From Anisakis pegreffii (lineage: Eukaryota > Nematoda > Chromadorea > Rhabditida > Anisakidae): a stretch of DNA of 64,000 bases. Below the pieces are notes generated by a model, which worked only from the letters and a program-made list of their open reading frames with translations, did not search any database and was not told the origin of the DNA. Shown here piece by piece: positions 36,170 through 48,957 of this stretch. Positions within the stretch are counted from its first letter, which is position 1. Every line of letters begins with the position of its first letter. The position numbers and the translations under genes were made by a program. The stretch is from NCBI GenBank assembly GCA_035041965.1, contig JAPYMA010001293.1, positions 1 through 64,000 of the forward strand. Direction: 5' to 3'.

Positions 36170-38257
36170 ATACCTAGCACACTTACTTACTTGCGTTCTA
36201 TTCGTTCACGATTAAAATCTGCAATCGAAACACACCAACGCTCACTAGTAGTGATAACAACGGTGAATTGTAATCGTGAATAATAGTAGGTAGAATAGAT
36301 CAATAGGCACGATTTTAGAAGAAGAAATATATATATATATGTATGTATGTGTATATGATAAGTTCAAAAAGCCGAAACAAAGCACAAATAATAACGAACA
36401 ATTCAATTCAAGTGGAACAGCAATGGCTCTTAACGCTAAAAGGAGCAGCCTAAGCCTTAAGCTGTTAACATAAAATAGAGTTGCGATCTCAAGTCGGCGG
36501 CAAGCTTACAACTGTTTTTCCATCATATCTCTCTAATGATCTAATCTGGCCTAACTGCGCTCGGCTATATCTCTTCTATTCGACTGCGATCTTTTATAAT
36601 CGCACTTTGCACTGATTATTGCACCTTAGTTGAGCATCTCTAGCTATCTTTTCAAGATATTTGTTAGCACTAAATGAGCTCGGGCAATTATCTATCCGCA
36701 AAGCCATTTCACAAATGCTGCTGCTGCTGCTGCTTCACTGAGGAAACTTTTTTTAGAGCATCCGGCACGGAGCCATTCGGGTCGGCCCTCCTATCAATTA
36801 ACCACAATAGAAGGTTTTTTTAGTAAGAGCTATTGCAGATGTATACCCGAAAATGAAGATATATCATAACTTAACACATCTAGACGATCATGCACTACAG
36901 GCGTCAACTGATTGTGAGAAGATAACTTCCGTAAGATGCAAGTACTCATCATATGTAATTCAGTTTATTTCTTATATCAGCTCGATCGTCAACAGGAGAT
37001 CAAATTAAGCGATCACTGCATCAGACGAATGACAATTCAATGAAATTCTTCAGCTATTATACCTACAAAGTGTGATGAATTGCTTGACAATACCATTAAA
37101 TCATCGTGAAATTAACAAGCAAAAAGTGATTACCTAGGCAGAAAGCAATGTCGTTCGTGTAACCAACTCACAAGAGACACGAGCACGGCATTATAGAAGT
37201 ACTCAAGGAAAAATTTAAGGATCGGACAAGTTTTGCAATCGGACAACACATCTAACGCTATTGGATCGACCTTTTTGCAAATGTTTCGACAAAATACATT
37301 CTTCATGAGCCAGCGAATGAAGACAAATAGCCTACAAAATGATGCGCCGCGTGATTCAGTTGAAAAAGTTTCTTATTTTTCTTCTTCTAGTTAAGGCCAA
37401 GCGAATCAACAAATCAGCTCTGCTTTGCGAACTTAACAAGGTTCACTGTTGGTGCTAGTGAACGCTTTCAACCCTAGCATGTTCACTATTGAATTGTCAT
37501 TTGAACTGATCGCAAATCGACGTATCGGTTTGCGACAATGATCAGAACATAATCAATGATCAGAAGATAAGACTGATTGTGAGTGCTCGATCTCAGGCCA
37601 ACTAAATGTTAACTCAATTCAAGTGAATAATTCAAGCAAAGTCATTCAAAACTTTAATTTCTCTCTCTCCGTATCGCACTTTATTCGTTCTGTTTGTAAA
37701 CGATATGACTGCTGCTGAGTTGTTTGATTGCTTTCCGAATATGTTCATGCCCAATGAATAGCTAAACGAATAACAAACAAAGCTAGAAACTATCATAAAG
37801 TCTACACAGTAACGTTTGAACACCTGAGCCGTTTCGTCAACGTAAATCAAATCAATTATGAGTCTAAGCCTAAGCAGCATTCATTTTTCACCATTGGCTG
37901 CTATCCTGTATTGAGCTGAATCATATCTCGATCGCTCATCGCTCGTCTATCCATTAATCTATCCGCTTTGAATTGAATTATACCATTAAGTTATATCGTC
38001 ACTTTATTGCATTAATGCAGCCAGCATTCATAATTTCAAACGCAAAAACTATCATCACCCACCACTATTTTAATGCTGCCGATCTGATCGCATGATCAAC
38101 TGACTTTCAATCGATTCAATGCTTCACCCTAAATCAAACTTGTGTGTGTGTATTTCACCCTAAATTTCCAATCAAATCGAAGATGACCACTGAATGAAGG
38201 CTCATTCCTATTTCAGATTCAAATTGGTCACTTGAGATTGCTTGTCGATTCAACGGG
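36170..38257. other. Divergent intergenic region
   Basis: Separates the 5' ends of unc-93 (-) and the unidentified gene at 38258 (+), so it likely holds both promoters. Contents are AT-rich, with an AT/GT run at about 36328-36356, a CTG run near 36717-36733 and a small GC-rich patch at about 36757-36800. No gene supported. Confidence 0.5.
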
Positions 38258-39788
38258 ATGCCTTCTCTCATAAGCGCAGTTATAATCGTTTCAGTTGCTC
38301 ATTTCATACTTGCTAAAGAAGACAATCGAGCGATTGCAGGTAAGTAATCAACTTATTACTGCATTCAAGTAACATCCACGATAAACCCTACTCTCATCAA
38401 TTCATTTCAGTGCTTATGCCATCAAAACTATCTACATCACAAGTCTACTATCTATGTCCCGATAGTACGATTCAGTATGAGTTCAAAGCTTGTGATCCTC
38501 CCAATCCAATTCAATGCGCTCACGGCCAGGCATGTCGTTTAAGTAAACTGATCGATACCAACCATACTGATCAAAACTCCTCTGATCGATACGTTTATCA
38601 GTGTTGCGATGCGTCTCATATGACTCTCAAAGACTGTAAGTGTTTAACACTCATCTAATTGCATCTCCACTTCGTAACATACCTATTTCATTCAGGGTTT
38701 GAAGCGTTGCAGTTGTCACCTCAAATCATACCCAAAGTACCCACCTCAAGCATTGACAATGTAAGTCTCTGATCCTCTTTTGCAGTCACTATTATATCGT
38801 GCATGTTCAGATTCATCTAAATAACTTCAACTACAACACTCAATCACCTGTGGTGCATATGAATGACGATATAAGTGCGCTCAACTATCCCAACTATGTT
38901 ATCGCCAACATACAGTCATTTCAGTTAAGCACTAAATTGACTAATCATCAAGCCACCTTCCTGCACCTACTTGTTCTAATTGGTATCTATCATTAATTAC
39001 ATCTTTGCAATCTAATTAATACCCATCGCTTTAACTCTCTGATTATAGATGCGAATATGAATCGAAGCACTGCGATCTTTTTGAATTACAACATTAATTA
39101 CGATGATGAAATTGAGCAGTCATCTGCGGTCAGTTATTTGAACATCTCGAATTCATATACAAAGCAAGAGCAATTCTTCGGAGCAATCAGCCACAAACCA
39201 ATACCCGAGCAAGCGACCTGTCAGTTGTTTGTTCATTTCGTTGAATATTTGATTTTTCTGTTTTGCTTTTTTTATTCGACCTCATTTTTCTGTTACTTCT
39301 TTCAAAAAAGTGTCTTCTCTCAACTAGAAGTGCTCCTATCACCTTGTTTCAGATCGTCATCAGTACACCGCACTTCTGTTCAGCACTAAGCAACCGATCA
39401 CAACCAACATCACCTCGGATATTCTAACGTATTTACCACATTTGTCCACTTTCTTAAGTCGCTCGCCTACGGGAGTTCAACTCGGTGACCCAATCGCAGG
39501 AACCTTCTTTTATGTGCGTTCTTGTGCAATCAATCGACCATTTTACTGTTTTCTATTCGAACATTAGATGCTCATTCTAGTACAAATAACACTAAATTGC
39601 AAGTTTTAGGTTACCTCAAGACGTTCAATGTTTCCAGTGCAAGGCATACCCGTCGAACCCAGTCCGAGTTCTACATCCCACTACTCATCTTCCTTCGCAT
39701 TCTTCCTATCATTATTCACCGTGATATTCATTTGTCAATTGTGATATCAACATATAATAGATTTATCGCTTTTCTTGTTTATCGCTAA
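38258..39788 (+). CDS. Secreted or type I membrane protein, family not recognised
   Basis: Seven exons: 38258-38339, 38411-38635, 38696-38760, 38811-38982, 39049-39219, 39353-39517 (or ending 39513) and 39568-39788 (TAA). The ATG begins a clear signal peptide (MPSLISAVIIVSVAHFILA). Exon 2 is a cysteine-rich module with CP, CDPPNP, C.HGQAC and a CC pair. Exons 3-6 encode a polar extracellular segment with N-glycosylation sequons (for example NRST) and hydrophobic beta-strand-like stretches. The last exon has a hydrophobic segment (FYIPLLIFLRILPIIIH) that could be a TM helix. The junction into the last exon needs a weak donor (GTTCTT); otherwise translation would stop at 39567. AATAAA lies two bases after the stop. 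I do not know the function. Confidence 0.7.
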
Positions 39789-39790
39789 CC

Positions 39791-39796
39791 AATAAA
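39791..39796 (+). terminator. Candidate poly(A) signal AATAAA
   Basis: Two bases after the stop codon of the gene at 38258-39788, on the same strand. It would give an extremely short 3' UTR. Confidence 0.4.
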
Positions 39797-40274
39797 GACT
39801 GTTTGATAAAACACCGCTCAAATTTGAATGTACTCAACGATTTCGTTCTGTTTGAAAGGTTACGTTAAGCTGTCAACAACGCAGTCGCGATCGTCGATCC
39901 GTCCAATCGATCCGACGACCGATCGCCGACCCGTCGAATCGATTCGACTGCCGATCGCCGATCTGAATGCAATGATGTGAATGCCCGCTACCCGGATGCT
40001 TGGTTCATCACCGCTATGTGGTGGTTGATTGACATGTTCATTACAACTTTATGCAGACAGATAATTTTCATCATAAAGACTTTTTTGTTTGCTTGGTGAT
40101 GGATGCATTTTAATTTTCACGTCAGCTATTGAATAGTTATGCACTTGCCATTGTGTTTGATAGCGCATTCAAAGTGTGAAATTTGCAAGCAAATAAACGA
40201 ACTGCTTCGCCATGCCATTTGAATGTGATTCAACTGGTTGTTGATTCTAGTACAAATAGAATACTCGATAAGCA

Positions 40275-40497
40275 ACCGAATAAGGGAACACGACAATTGA
40301 CCAAGCGACATCTGCCAACACGATGTTTCGCCAAAAAAGTCGGTCACACAAACTTCGTTCGCGAACGCTTACTATTAGGCTTACGCTGAGGCTACGCTTA
40401 CGTTGAACCTAGACGAAGTTTGTGTGACCAACTTTTTTTGGCGAAACGTCGTGTTGGCAGATGTCGCTTGGTCAATTGTCGTAGACCCACCGAATAA
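40275..40497. mobile_element. Foldback MITE, Mutator-like, with 9-bp target duplication
   Basis: The element body is 40284-40488 (205 bp). Its arms are inverted copies for about 73 bp with few differences, starting GGGAACACGACAATTGACC on the left and GGGTCTACGACAATTGACC on the inverted right end. Both sides are flanked by the same 9 bases, ACCGAATAA (40275-40283 and 40489-40497). GGG-starting long TIRs with a 9-bp duplication fit the Mutator (MULE) superfamily. It has no coding capacity, so it would depend on a transposase elsewhere. Confidence 0.8.
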
Positions 40498-40887
40498 AGA
40501 TGTGAAGAGAACAAAAAGGTAACAGATGCAGACGTGACTGGATAAAGAGGGATAGACAAGCTGTAGTGAAGCTCATGTGGTGCGTTCTACAATGCCACAT
40601 TAACATGCAATTACCAAACTTTAAAAGCAACTAACATTCAAGCAACGCTCAAATAAAGGTTGCTGCTGCTGATTGCGAACACGAAGAAACAATCCTCAAA
40701 AAAGAGTGAGAGGCGCGTCTGAACGTATTCCATCAAAAGCATATTATATATCATGCAGAACTGAAACGAAAGAAAAAATGAAACTAAAACAAATCTAGCA
40801 AAAATTATGAGCAATGCGAACGAACTGAAGTAAAGCAAACAAGACGCCAACACAGGAGTTCGTGCATAAGATGGATTAATTACAGAA

Positions 40888-40970
40888 CACTCGATAAGCA
40901 ACCAAATAAAGAGGTAATAAATGCAGTGATAGAGAGGGCTAGATAAGGTGTAGTGAAGCTCATGCAAACA
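40888..40970. repeat. Paralogue of the foldback element's flanks, without the element
   Basis: CACTCGATAAGCAACC-AAATAAAGAGG and the following ~60 bases match the two flanks of the foldback element (40262-40283 joined to 40498-40578) with scattered changes. It ends with the shared GTGTAGTGAAGCTCATG-type block. It therefore represents the empty-site form. Confidence 0.75.
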
Positions 40971-42564
40971 TAAAATGGCCAAAAGACACTAGCAGTCAAC
41001 ATTGTCAACGAACAAAACCATTTTCTCTTTATTCGTTTATTTTATTCAATTCAATTCAAATGAATATGTATAAGTAAGTGACTGCGTAACAATAATGATA
41101 ATTATTATTCAGAATACAAATGCAAGATACCCGCCAAATGCTTGGGAGTAATATACGAGAGACTTGAGGAACAAAACATGTTCGATGTGATCAACGAATG
41201 AAATCAATAAGATAAAATCAATCAGATGAGAAAGACGGTTGCCTGCCTAATGTACAAGAATCAATCAACTATATCAACAGCATCGTTAAACATAAATTCC
41301 ATTCATTAATTAAACGTAAACCCAACTATCGTTACAACAAAAATGACCATCCCTAAGTGTCCAGAAAAAGAGAAGTTGTCCAATCTCAAATTGGAACAGA
41401 ACAAGTTTCCTACGAATACACATAAGATGCAGCAAAGGGATCTCACACAGTTTCAGGTCTAATAGAATCTCTCGGGAATGAATCTAAAAAAACATCTTCG
41501 TATTATTTTCCACGGCTAATTATCATAACACTGTTTTACTTCGTTTTAAAGAGTGCATCAAACAAGTGAATTCAATAACACGTCAATTTCTTCGACTATC
41601 AGATAGATGAACATCTCGCTTTCATTCTCGAAACATTTATCAATATTAACGAATCGACCGCTATTCCATCGTCTACTTTCTGCACCGTCAACGCGCTCGA
41701 ACGCCTATTCCAAACCGGACTCACTTCTTTACGGCTTGCAAACCCCACAACCACACCAACACCAACACAAAATTCAAACTGACCAATAATTGAACGCTCG
41801 CCAAAATTGGCGTTGTTGTACCGAAACTTTGTTTCGGTTCGCAAAATCTTCGTTCAGATTTCACATCGAACCGGAACGAATTCTTGGCACAACGCCAACT
41901 CTTGCACACCTTATCCAACTGACGCGAATTTTGTGTTGCGCCCTGGTAGGACGCCAACTGTCAGAAAATTTGATCATGTTCGTTCACGTTTTGTAACGAT
42001 CGATAAATTAATTTGCGAAAAAGAAGTGATAAACGATAAAAGTAACGAAGGATAAACGACAAATTCTCTGATAAAAGAAAAAATTGACGCATATTCGATG
42101 AACACTTCACGTTTGATGCGATTTTTAAAACGAGAGACAAACCTAAACGACAGATTATAGGGCACTTCCTTACTTGGGGGAGGGGGATCGCACGCAAGCA
42201 CGCTCGCGCATGCCACGCCTACTGCGCATGGCCTCAGTCTAAGTGTGACCTCAGCCTCATCTAAGCGATTATAGTAGACGGACTCGCAAAATCAAAAAAT
42301 TCTCATTTCTACGACACCTAGAGATAAACATTCCAGATCTGATTGTGCCACCTTGCAGCAATAAATAAATAAAACTATCAAAACATTGCAATGAGACAGA
42401 CAAACGGATAGACCAACGATGGCAGTATATTCATAATTAATGTTGGTAATTGAGACAATAATAATAGACATGATGATATAAACAATAACATACATACAAC
42501 ACAAAAAGGTACGTGTAAGGTAGATAAAAGAAATGAACCTTAAGTTGTATCCTCCCTTGTCGGG

Positions 42565-45500
42565 TCAGACTGATGTCGACTGTGGCCCTGTTCCACCTCC
42601 ATCTGCCGCCTTCCCCTCATCCCTGAAAGCTGAGTTTCATAATCAAACTATGAAGATAAATAATCAATCAAATGAACGAACAAGCAAACATCACCGAAAC
42701 TAGGAAAAGAATCAGTGAGAAACAAACCTCGACAATACGCCACTCTCGAGTTTTCCATCGTTCAACAGTCGATTACTTTCAGACGACCTGAAAATCGAGT
42801 CAATTCATTGTAACAACACCTCTGAAAGATAGACGAATAATAATAATAGTTATTGTTTTCAGGAAATACTTCAACAACTAGCATAAACTAACTTCGTGTT
42901 TTGCTCAACACCCTTGCCCTTCGTTGAGTGAATATTACGACCCAAACAATTGATGCAGAAACACGCAATTAAACCACATCGATTCATCGCAAAACAAATC
43001 ACATCAATCACCATCAGAACGAATAATAGCACAAAACCAGCCAACACAATCAGTCGTGTTGAACTGGTGTTCATCTTATACTCATCACTCAACGAGTACT
43101 CTGCAATATGCACGTACTAACGATAAACTTTCTTCACAACGAATCAACAATCTCCGAAAATAACAAACCCTTACCAGGTGTCTTCAAGACTGTTGTGAAG
43201 GGATGACTGTTGCCCACATCGTTGACTGCAATCAAGCGCACTTCGTATTCTGTCAACGGTTTCAACAGTGATAATTCCACACTTCGTTCGTCACCACTCA
43301 ATTGAATCTCACTCATATCGTTTGCCAGTTCACGCTAAACGAATCGAAACCAAATTACCAGATCAGATCAGCAAGCAACGATTATATAAAACGAACGAAC
43401 CGGATGCTTATTGAGTACTTCGCGTATAAAAACACGATACGAGTGGATCGGTGAACCGTGATCGTTCGGTGGACGCCATGCTAGTGAGCACACCCTTAAA
43501 CAATCGGCGTGAATCACTTGCGGCGTTTCAGGCGCTGAAAACAATGCATATGATCATCATCTGCTAATGTACTGCTGCTGAAAACAGCTAATATGAATCT
43601 AATTAATATGACCAACAACTCAAATCGACAAGCATCAACTCCTCAAATCAAAAAACAACTCCTCAAAATCATTCACCCCATGGATCAGTGGTTTCGATGA
43701 AGTCCGTTTCGCTCAATGCCGATTCACCGGCTTCATTCAGTGCCTTCACACGAACTGTGTAGCGGCTTTTCGGCTCCAGATCTGCTATTCGCATTTCAGC
43801 ATCCACCGAGAACGGCATGCTCACATTGCGTGCCTGTTTTTGCCAGTCGAACGCACTGTCCACCTTCAACCACGCTCATCTTTTATACAAATGACCACTA
43901 CGTGAGCCGTATCTAACTCTATCACTAAGTACATGGGCAGAAACGCCACACTTCAAGCGTTCCATATATGCCACCACAACGTCTGTGACTATATGCCAAA
44001 GTCCACACGGGGAGAAACGCCACACTTCTAGACAAATACACCCACCTCTGTATCCCTTGACAAGTAGAAGACATATCGAGTTGGCCGATGTCCTTGATCA
44101 GCTTTATTGAAACCATTCACCTTACATGTTGCAAAATTCGGATAGATATGCGCATGACAATTCACCTCGGTGGGTGTGTCAGGAACAACTGCAAAGAATG
44201 ATTCGTGCTGCCATTCAAACATGAAAGAAACGCTACGAAATCATGCAGCAGCAGCAGCAGCATCTAATCAAAATAAACATACATATTTGCACCACTTCAA
44301 TAACGGCTCGTACGGCCGAACCAATTCCATTCTCTGCACTACACACATAATTTCCGTAATCCGTTCCACTCGTACTTGTTATCTGACAACAAAAAGTAAT
44401 GTGAACAATTTCAACACTTTTTCAAACACCCAAACAATTCTAAAACGTCATCCAGAAATGAAGCATCAGCGCTCTGAACGAACTAACCGTAAGTTTAGTG
44501 ATAGACGCTTCAGAGTGGATCAATGTTTTTGTGCCGTCTGCTTCGATCAGGCCATTCGGTCCATTCCATGTCCACGTTGGATCTGGCACGGCACTTGCCT
44601 CACACCACAACATCACTTCTGATCCGATCAGTACACGCTGTTGATCGCTATGCGCCGTTATTGTTGGTTCATCTAAGTAAAGCAATTCATTGTTCATTCG
44701 TCCAATCAATCAAAACACTATCGAACCATCCATCAAACAAACCACTAACTAAAAACCACTTACGTGTAATCGCAAGAAATGTTGAACGTCGATCAACACC
44801 CGCCTCATTCTCTGCCACACACTGATAAACACCTGCATCGTCCTCACCTACCATTTCCAACCGTAACACTAACGCATTCTGTTCACGACGAACCGAGATT
44901 CGCGGATCATCCTTTAACCATTTGAATCACTCAACTTCATACCACTATATCACATTATTCCTCACCATTTCGTCCCATTCAAATCTTAAAAAATGTCCAA
45001 CCTGTCGTTTCCGCCTGCCGTAATCGGCTATAATTTGATCGTCGTCTTCGATGTGGTGTTCAGCAACACCGTCATCATCCTCATCGAAACTATACGTCTC
45101 ATTCTCGGAGTCATCCGAATCACCTGCTTCGAACGATGCTAGAGCTGTTACATCCTCAATAAGCATCACCTTTATCATTTATTTCTTATTTCAGTCTGTC
45201 GATAATAAGCACCTTACCAGTGCAGTACCCGCAGTTGCAATTCTCTCGGACCATTCCACGCCTTGATGTAACCATTTCGCATCGATTCTACCGTCCCCAC
45301 CGAACGCACATCGTAGTTCCACCACATCGTTGCGTTCTCGTGTCACATTCTCCATCTTTCCGATCTTTGGCTTTCCTAAAAGGTTTCGCACTTCACCACT
45401 GATCACTCTCATCCAATAAAAGCATCAAAATACCCACTGAATATCGACAAATTGAAGTCCAAACGCTGACTGTCCAACGTATTCGTCGCTATACAACTAT

Positions 45501-48500
45501 ACACTCCAGCGTCGTTCGCTATCAGCGAATGCACCAGCAGAAGTCCTCCGTCCACTGAATATTTGTCCGTTGCTACAATTTCCTCTTCTTTTCCTCCATC
45601 CTAAAATACATTTTGATGAACCTATGTCCAAATGGATCACTTATCAGAAACACACTATGATGGCAAACGGATGAATGCTTTCGCAGCTGGGTTCATATTC
45701 TTTCACATCGAGCAAGATACGTTATCTTTCCTTGAATTATCTTCGTACAATCCATCTAATTATACCATATCAAACGAGATTTTTGCACGACATTCACCTA
45801 CTTATACATTCACTCTACCAAGTTCTAAAGGAATTAAGCAGCGCCTACCGTTTTTCTCAGCCATTTATAATTGGGTTTCGGTTTTCCAACTGCTTGACAC
45901 TGAAACTGGGCCGTACGTCCTTCATAGGCTCTGCCCGCAGTTGGCCCATCGAATACGGTTATCTGCGGTGGTGCTGAAGATAAAATACAGAAAGAGATAT
46001 AGATAGATGATTGTGATGTGTCTAAGCTCAGATAACCCACTCAAAAAGACAAATAATATCAACTAACCATACGCAGTCACATTTATCGAGAGTGTCTCAA
46101 ACGATGCGAACTGTGCCGCATTGCACTGATATTCACCATCGTCGTGTTCCGATTCGAATTTTGGAATGAACAACATCTGATTATTATCACGTAATTCATA
46201 GCCTCGTGGACCACCTAAACCAAACCTTACATTCACTTACAATTATAAATATACAATCTCTGCTATCTCACTACACATCGACCATCTGCTCAGTCTCTCT
46301 TATCTATTCCAGTGAATGCAACAAAATGCTAGACAACTCACCTTTCTGTTACATGTCATGTCATAATAATAAGATTATCTATCACGCTCCAATCACCCTA
46401 CAAAACATGTATCCATTGACCTATTTCTAAGGCTCTTCATTAATACCACCAATCCTCACCCATGCAAAATGCCGTTCTATATTTGTTGCTCAGTGCTAAT
46501 GCTATACAACAACCACAATTACTAACAGCAGATGGTCAATATGTCTCTTTATGCAAATTATAATTATCGACCCACCATTTTCGAACAAAACTTTCGACTC
46601 GATGTCGTTCTTCACGAAAATTACTCATTCAAAGTCACATTACTATTATTATACTTTCACTACTAATAATAACAATCCCAGAGATAGAATCGACCGACCT
46701 TCAGCTATATTATTTCCGTTGAACTGCCAAAATATCTCCAGAGAGCTATCTCCACTGACTCGACACACTATCAACGCGTCTTGTCCTTCTTCAGGATGCT
46801 GTTCCCTTTGAATGTCCACAAACTGAGCTGCCTCTAAACCAACACCAATACATCAACACTGCGCCTATCTCCTCATTCACTATTTCTGTCTCCCCAATCA
46901 ACACTTCACACCTCTTTACCTCGAAAATATTCAAGAAGATGCAAAACTCCTTGCAGCAGTCAAATCACTAGCTATCGTTGCACTAGCTAATAACACACTT
47001 AAATCGACAAATCCTCACAAAACCTCACAACAAATAATCTAAATGTTAATCGTTCCCGTTCCTGCTCTCGCATCCTATGTCAATTGCAACACTTAAATGC
47101 TGATGTGTTTGTCTCTACTAGCTAATTACTAGTGATGTTTGCATTCCCTTTAGAGATCAGTGCAACATGAATACGGAATGCCAAATAAAATGTTATGCGA
47201 TAGATACTAAATTGCTAATACTGCGTTTAATATGCAACCAAACCAATCTACTCATTGATTCTATCTCTTTGAATCACCACTCTCACTAAACAAATACATT
47301 CATTCCAAAAGCACAATAAATAAAATCTTACTTATAAAAGTGATATTCACTGATTTTTGCTTCACCTCTCCGTCGAAAGTCTTCGCCACACAACTGTACA
47401 AACCAGAATCCTCCACAGCCGGCTTCACGAACATCAACTGCTTCGATAATGCTTTTCCTTTACTCAGTGTCATCACTCTGCAAATAACCTCTAAGCAACT
47501 CAAAACTGCCACGGAAAGCAGCAGCATCACTCGGATCTTACTCTTCATTACGATGCGAAATACTCTTCAACAAGCCTACTCCTCAGTCTAAATAAACAAT
47601 ATTAGTTACCGTCCCATTCGTCCAATAGCTCGTGCTCGTCCCTCTTTATACCATTCGATTTGAACGTCTGCTTGTGAATCGCTGAACACAAAACCTTTCA
47701 AGGAACACACCACCATCAGATTCTCTCCACTTTTTCTGTTCAGCAATTGCTCGTCGGATGGGAATGTGTGCATATTCCATGCTAAAACAACCCTAATCTT
47801 TAATAAATTCTTAATACAAATTCAAGCCTTACAATATCTTTTCCTTATTCACTCATTTCTCATTCATGTCTCATTCAAATAACTACTGCTCACAACAACA
47901 GCTTAAAGCTTAAAGAGCTGCTGGCCAATATGCCATTGCTATCTTATTGTGCATTCATTATGTGAATTCGTTGTCTCTCGATACAACACACCAACCAATA
48001 GATGCACATAATTGAAGAGCACACACAAATGCCGCACAGCATAATTATTGTTGTTTCTTTCCATTCAAAAGAACAACAACCACCATCAGATCAGTGGCAC
48101 TTTCCCATGATTATTATGAATAATGCGTTGTTCGTGACAATCCTATTCTATCCCTACCTATCCTCAAGGTTACCAATCAATGAACTTTCATTCAGACAAC
48201 AAAAAACCACTATTCCTTATTATTATTGACATCTTTTATACCTTCAAAACGTTAGACCAAATGCCGCCCGCCCGCCCGTCATTATATATCCGTTCACATA
48301 TTCTTCTAGAAACATTCAACACGACTCGGAGGTTCGGTGAGCAACGTACGATGTCGTTTGTTTGTTTGCATCAACAAACCTAGCTGCTATTATTGCGAGT
48401 GCATATTGATCCATAACATAAACCTACGTTATGCCACTCTGCCCGTTTCAATCAACTCATCTCCACATTGCTAAATTCCCAACAAATTCAATCAACCCTT

Positions 48501-48578
48501 TTTCCAGTTCTAACTTTCTTTTCATCCAAATCCTCCCTCTCCAAGAATCTATTTCCCAATCTGATAATAATAATAACA

Positions 48579-48613
<35 letters not shown>

Positions 48614-48957
48614 ACAATGCCATAATCACACCAAGTCAAGCACTGAATTAAACTCTACGCATTCAGATAGATATCCATCCCCCTCTCGTCTTCCTTTACA
48701 ACTTATATGATCACCTATATCATATATCCATTGAATGACCACTAACTGCTCACCGAATTCAGTCTTATGCAAAACAATAATACTCGTTAAAACAAATGAA
48801 TACCTTGAGTTGTCTGAATGCACCACAACAGCAGCACAAATATAAACAGATGACCACTACTCAAGTAATGACCACGACGAGCATCAGTATAATACCGATA
48901 AGCACTCGATACTTTATCATTAACTTCATTCCACTCGCAAAATTTGTTCGTATTCAT
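42565..48957 (-). CDS. ncam-1: NCAM/fasciclin II-type neural cell adhesion molecule
   Basis: Cell-surface adhesion receptor. Nineteen exons in phase: 48804-48957, 47610-47781, 47332-47477, 46699-46833, 46068-46214, 45849-45973, 45438-45600, 45218-45375, 45002-45154, 44764-44911, 44488-44672, 44296-44382, 44046-44207, 43677-43863, 43401-43534, 43175-43334, 42893-43100, 42728-42787 and 42565-42622; about 913 residues. Exon 1 encodes a hydrophobic signal sequence (LFIFVLLLWCIQTTQ). Five Ig domains show paired Cys, Trp and D.G.Y.C motifs (DSGLYSC, DDGEYQC, DAGVYSC, DAGVYQC, DYGNYVC). Two FN3 domains follow, then a TM helix and a cytosolic stretch with NRCGLIACFC, typical of the NCAM/FasII group. 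The junction between 44296-44382 and 44046-44207 may be off by a few codons. Confidence 0.9.
45002..45154 (-). other. ncam-1: ncam-1 acidic cassette exon with furin-like site
   Basis: This 51-codon, phase-0 exon falls in the middle of Ig4, between the strand carrying the core Trp and the DAGVYQC strand. It encodes a very acidic segment (FDEDDDG, HIEDDDQ) that ends DYGRRKRQ, a match to the furin consensus R-X-K/R-R. Leaving it out keeps the frame and restores a normal Ig domain (TAL joined to DDPRISV), so it is probably alternatively spliced. Confidence 0.75.

Larger units (their letters stand above)
39789..42564. other. Convergent intergenic region
   Basis: Lies between the 3' ends of the unidentified gene (+) and ncam-1 (-). 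It holds a Mutator-like foldback element, a paralogous copy of its target site, and a cluster of small stem-loops around 41800-41960 (for example ACCGAAAC/GTTTCGGT near 41820). The 42175-42260 stretch is relatively GC-rich. No coding gene supported. Confidence 0.5.

Noticed and set aside
42540..42630. GC-rich patch first taken for a retroelement fragment
   Set aside because: It joins in phase to the previous ncam-1 exon and ends at a stop, so it is better explained as the terminal ncam-1 exon.
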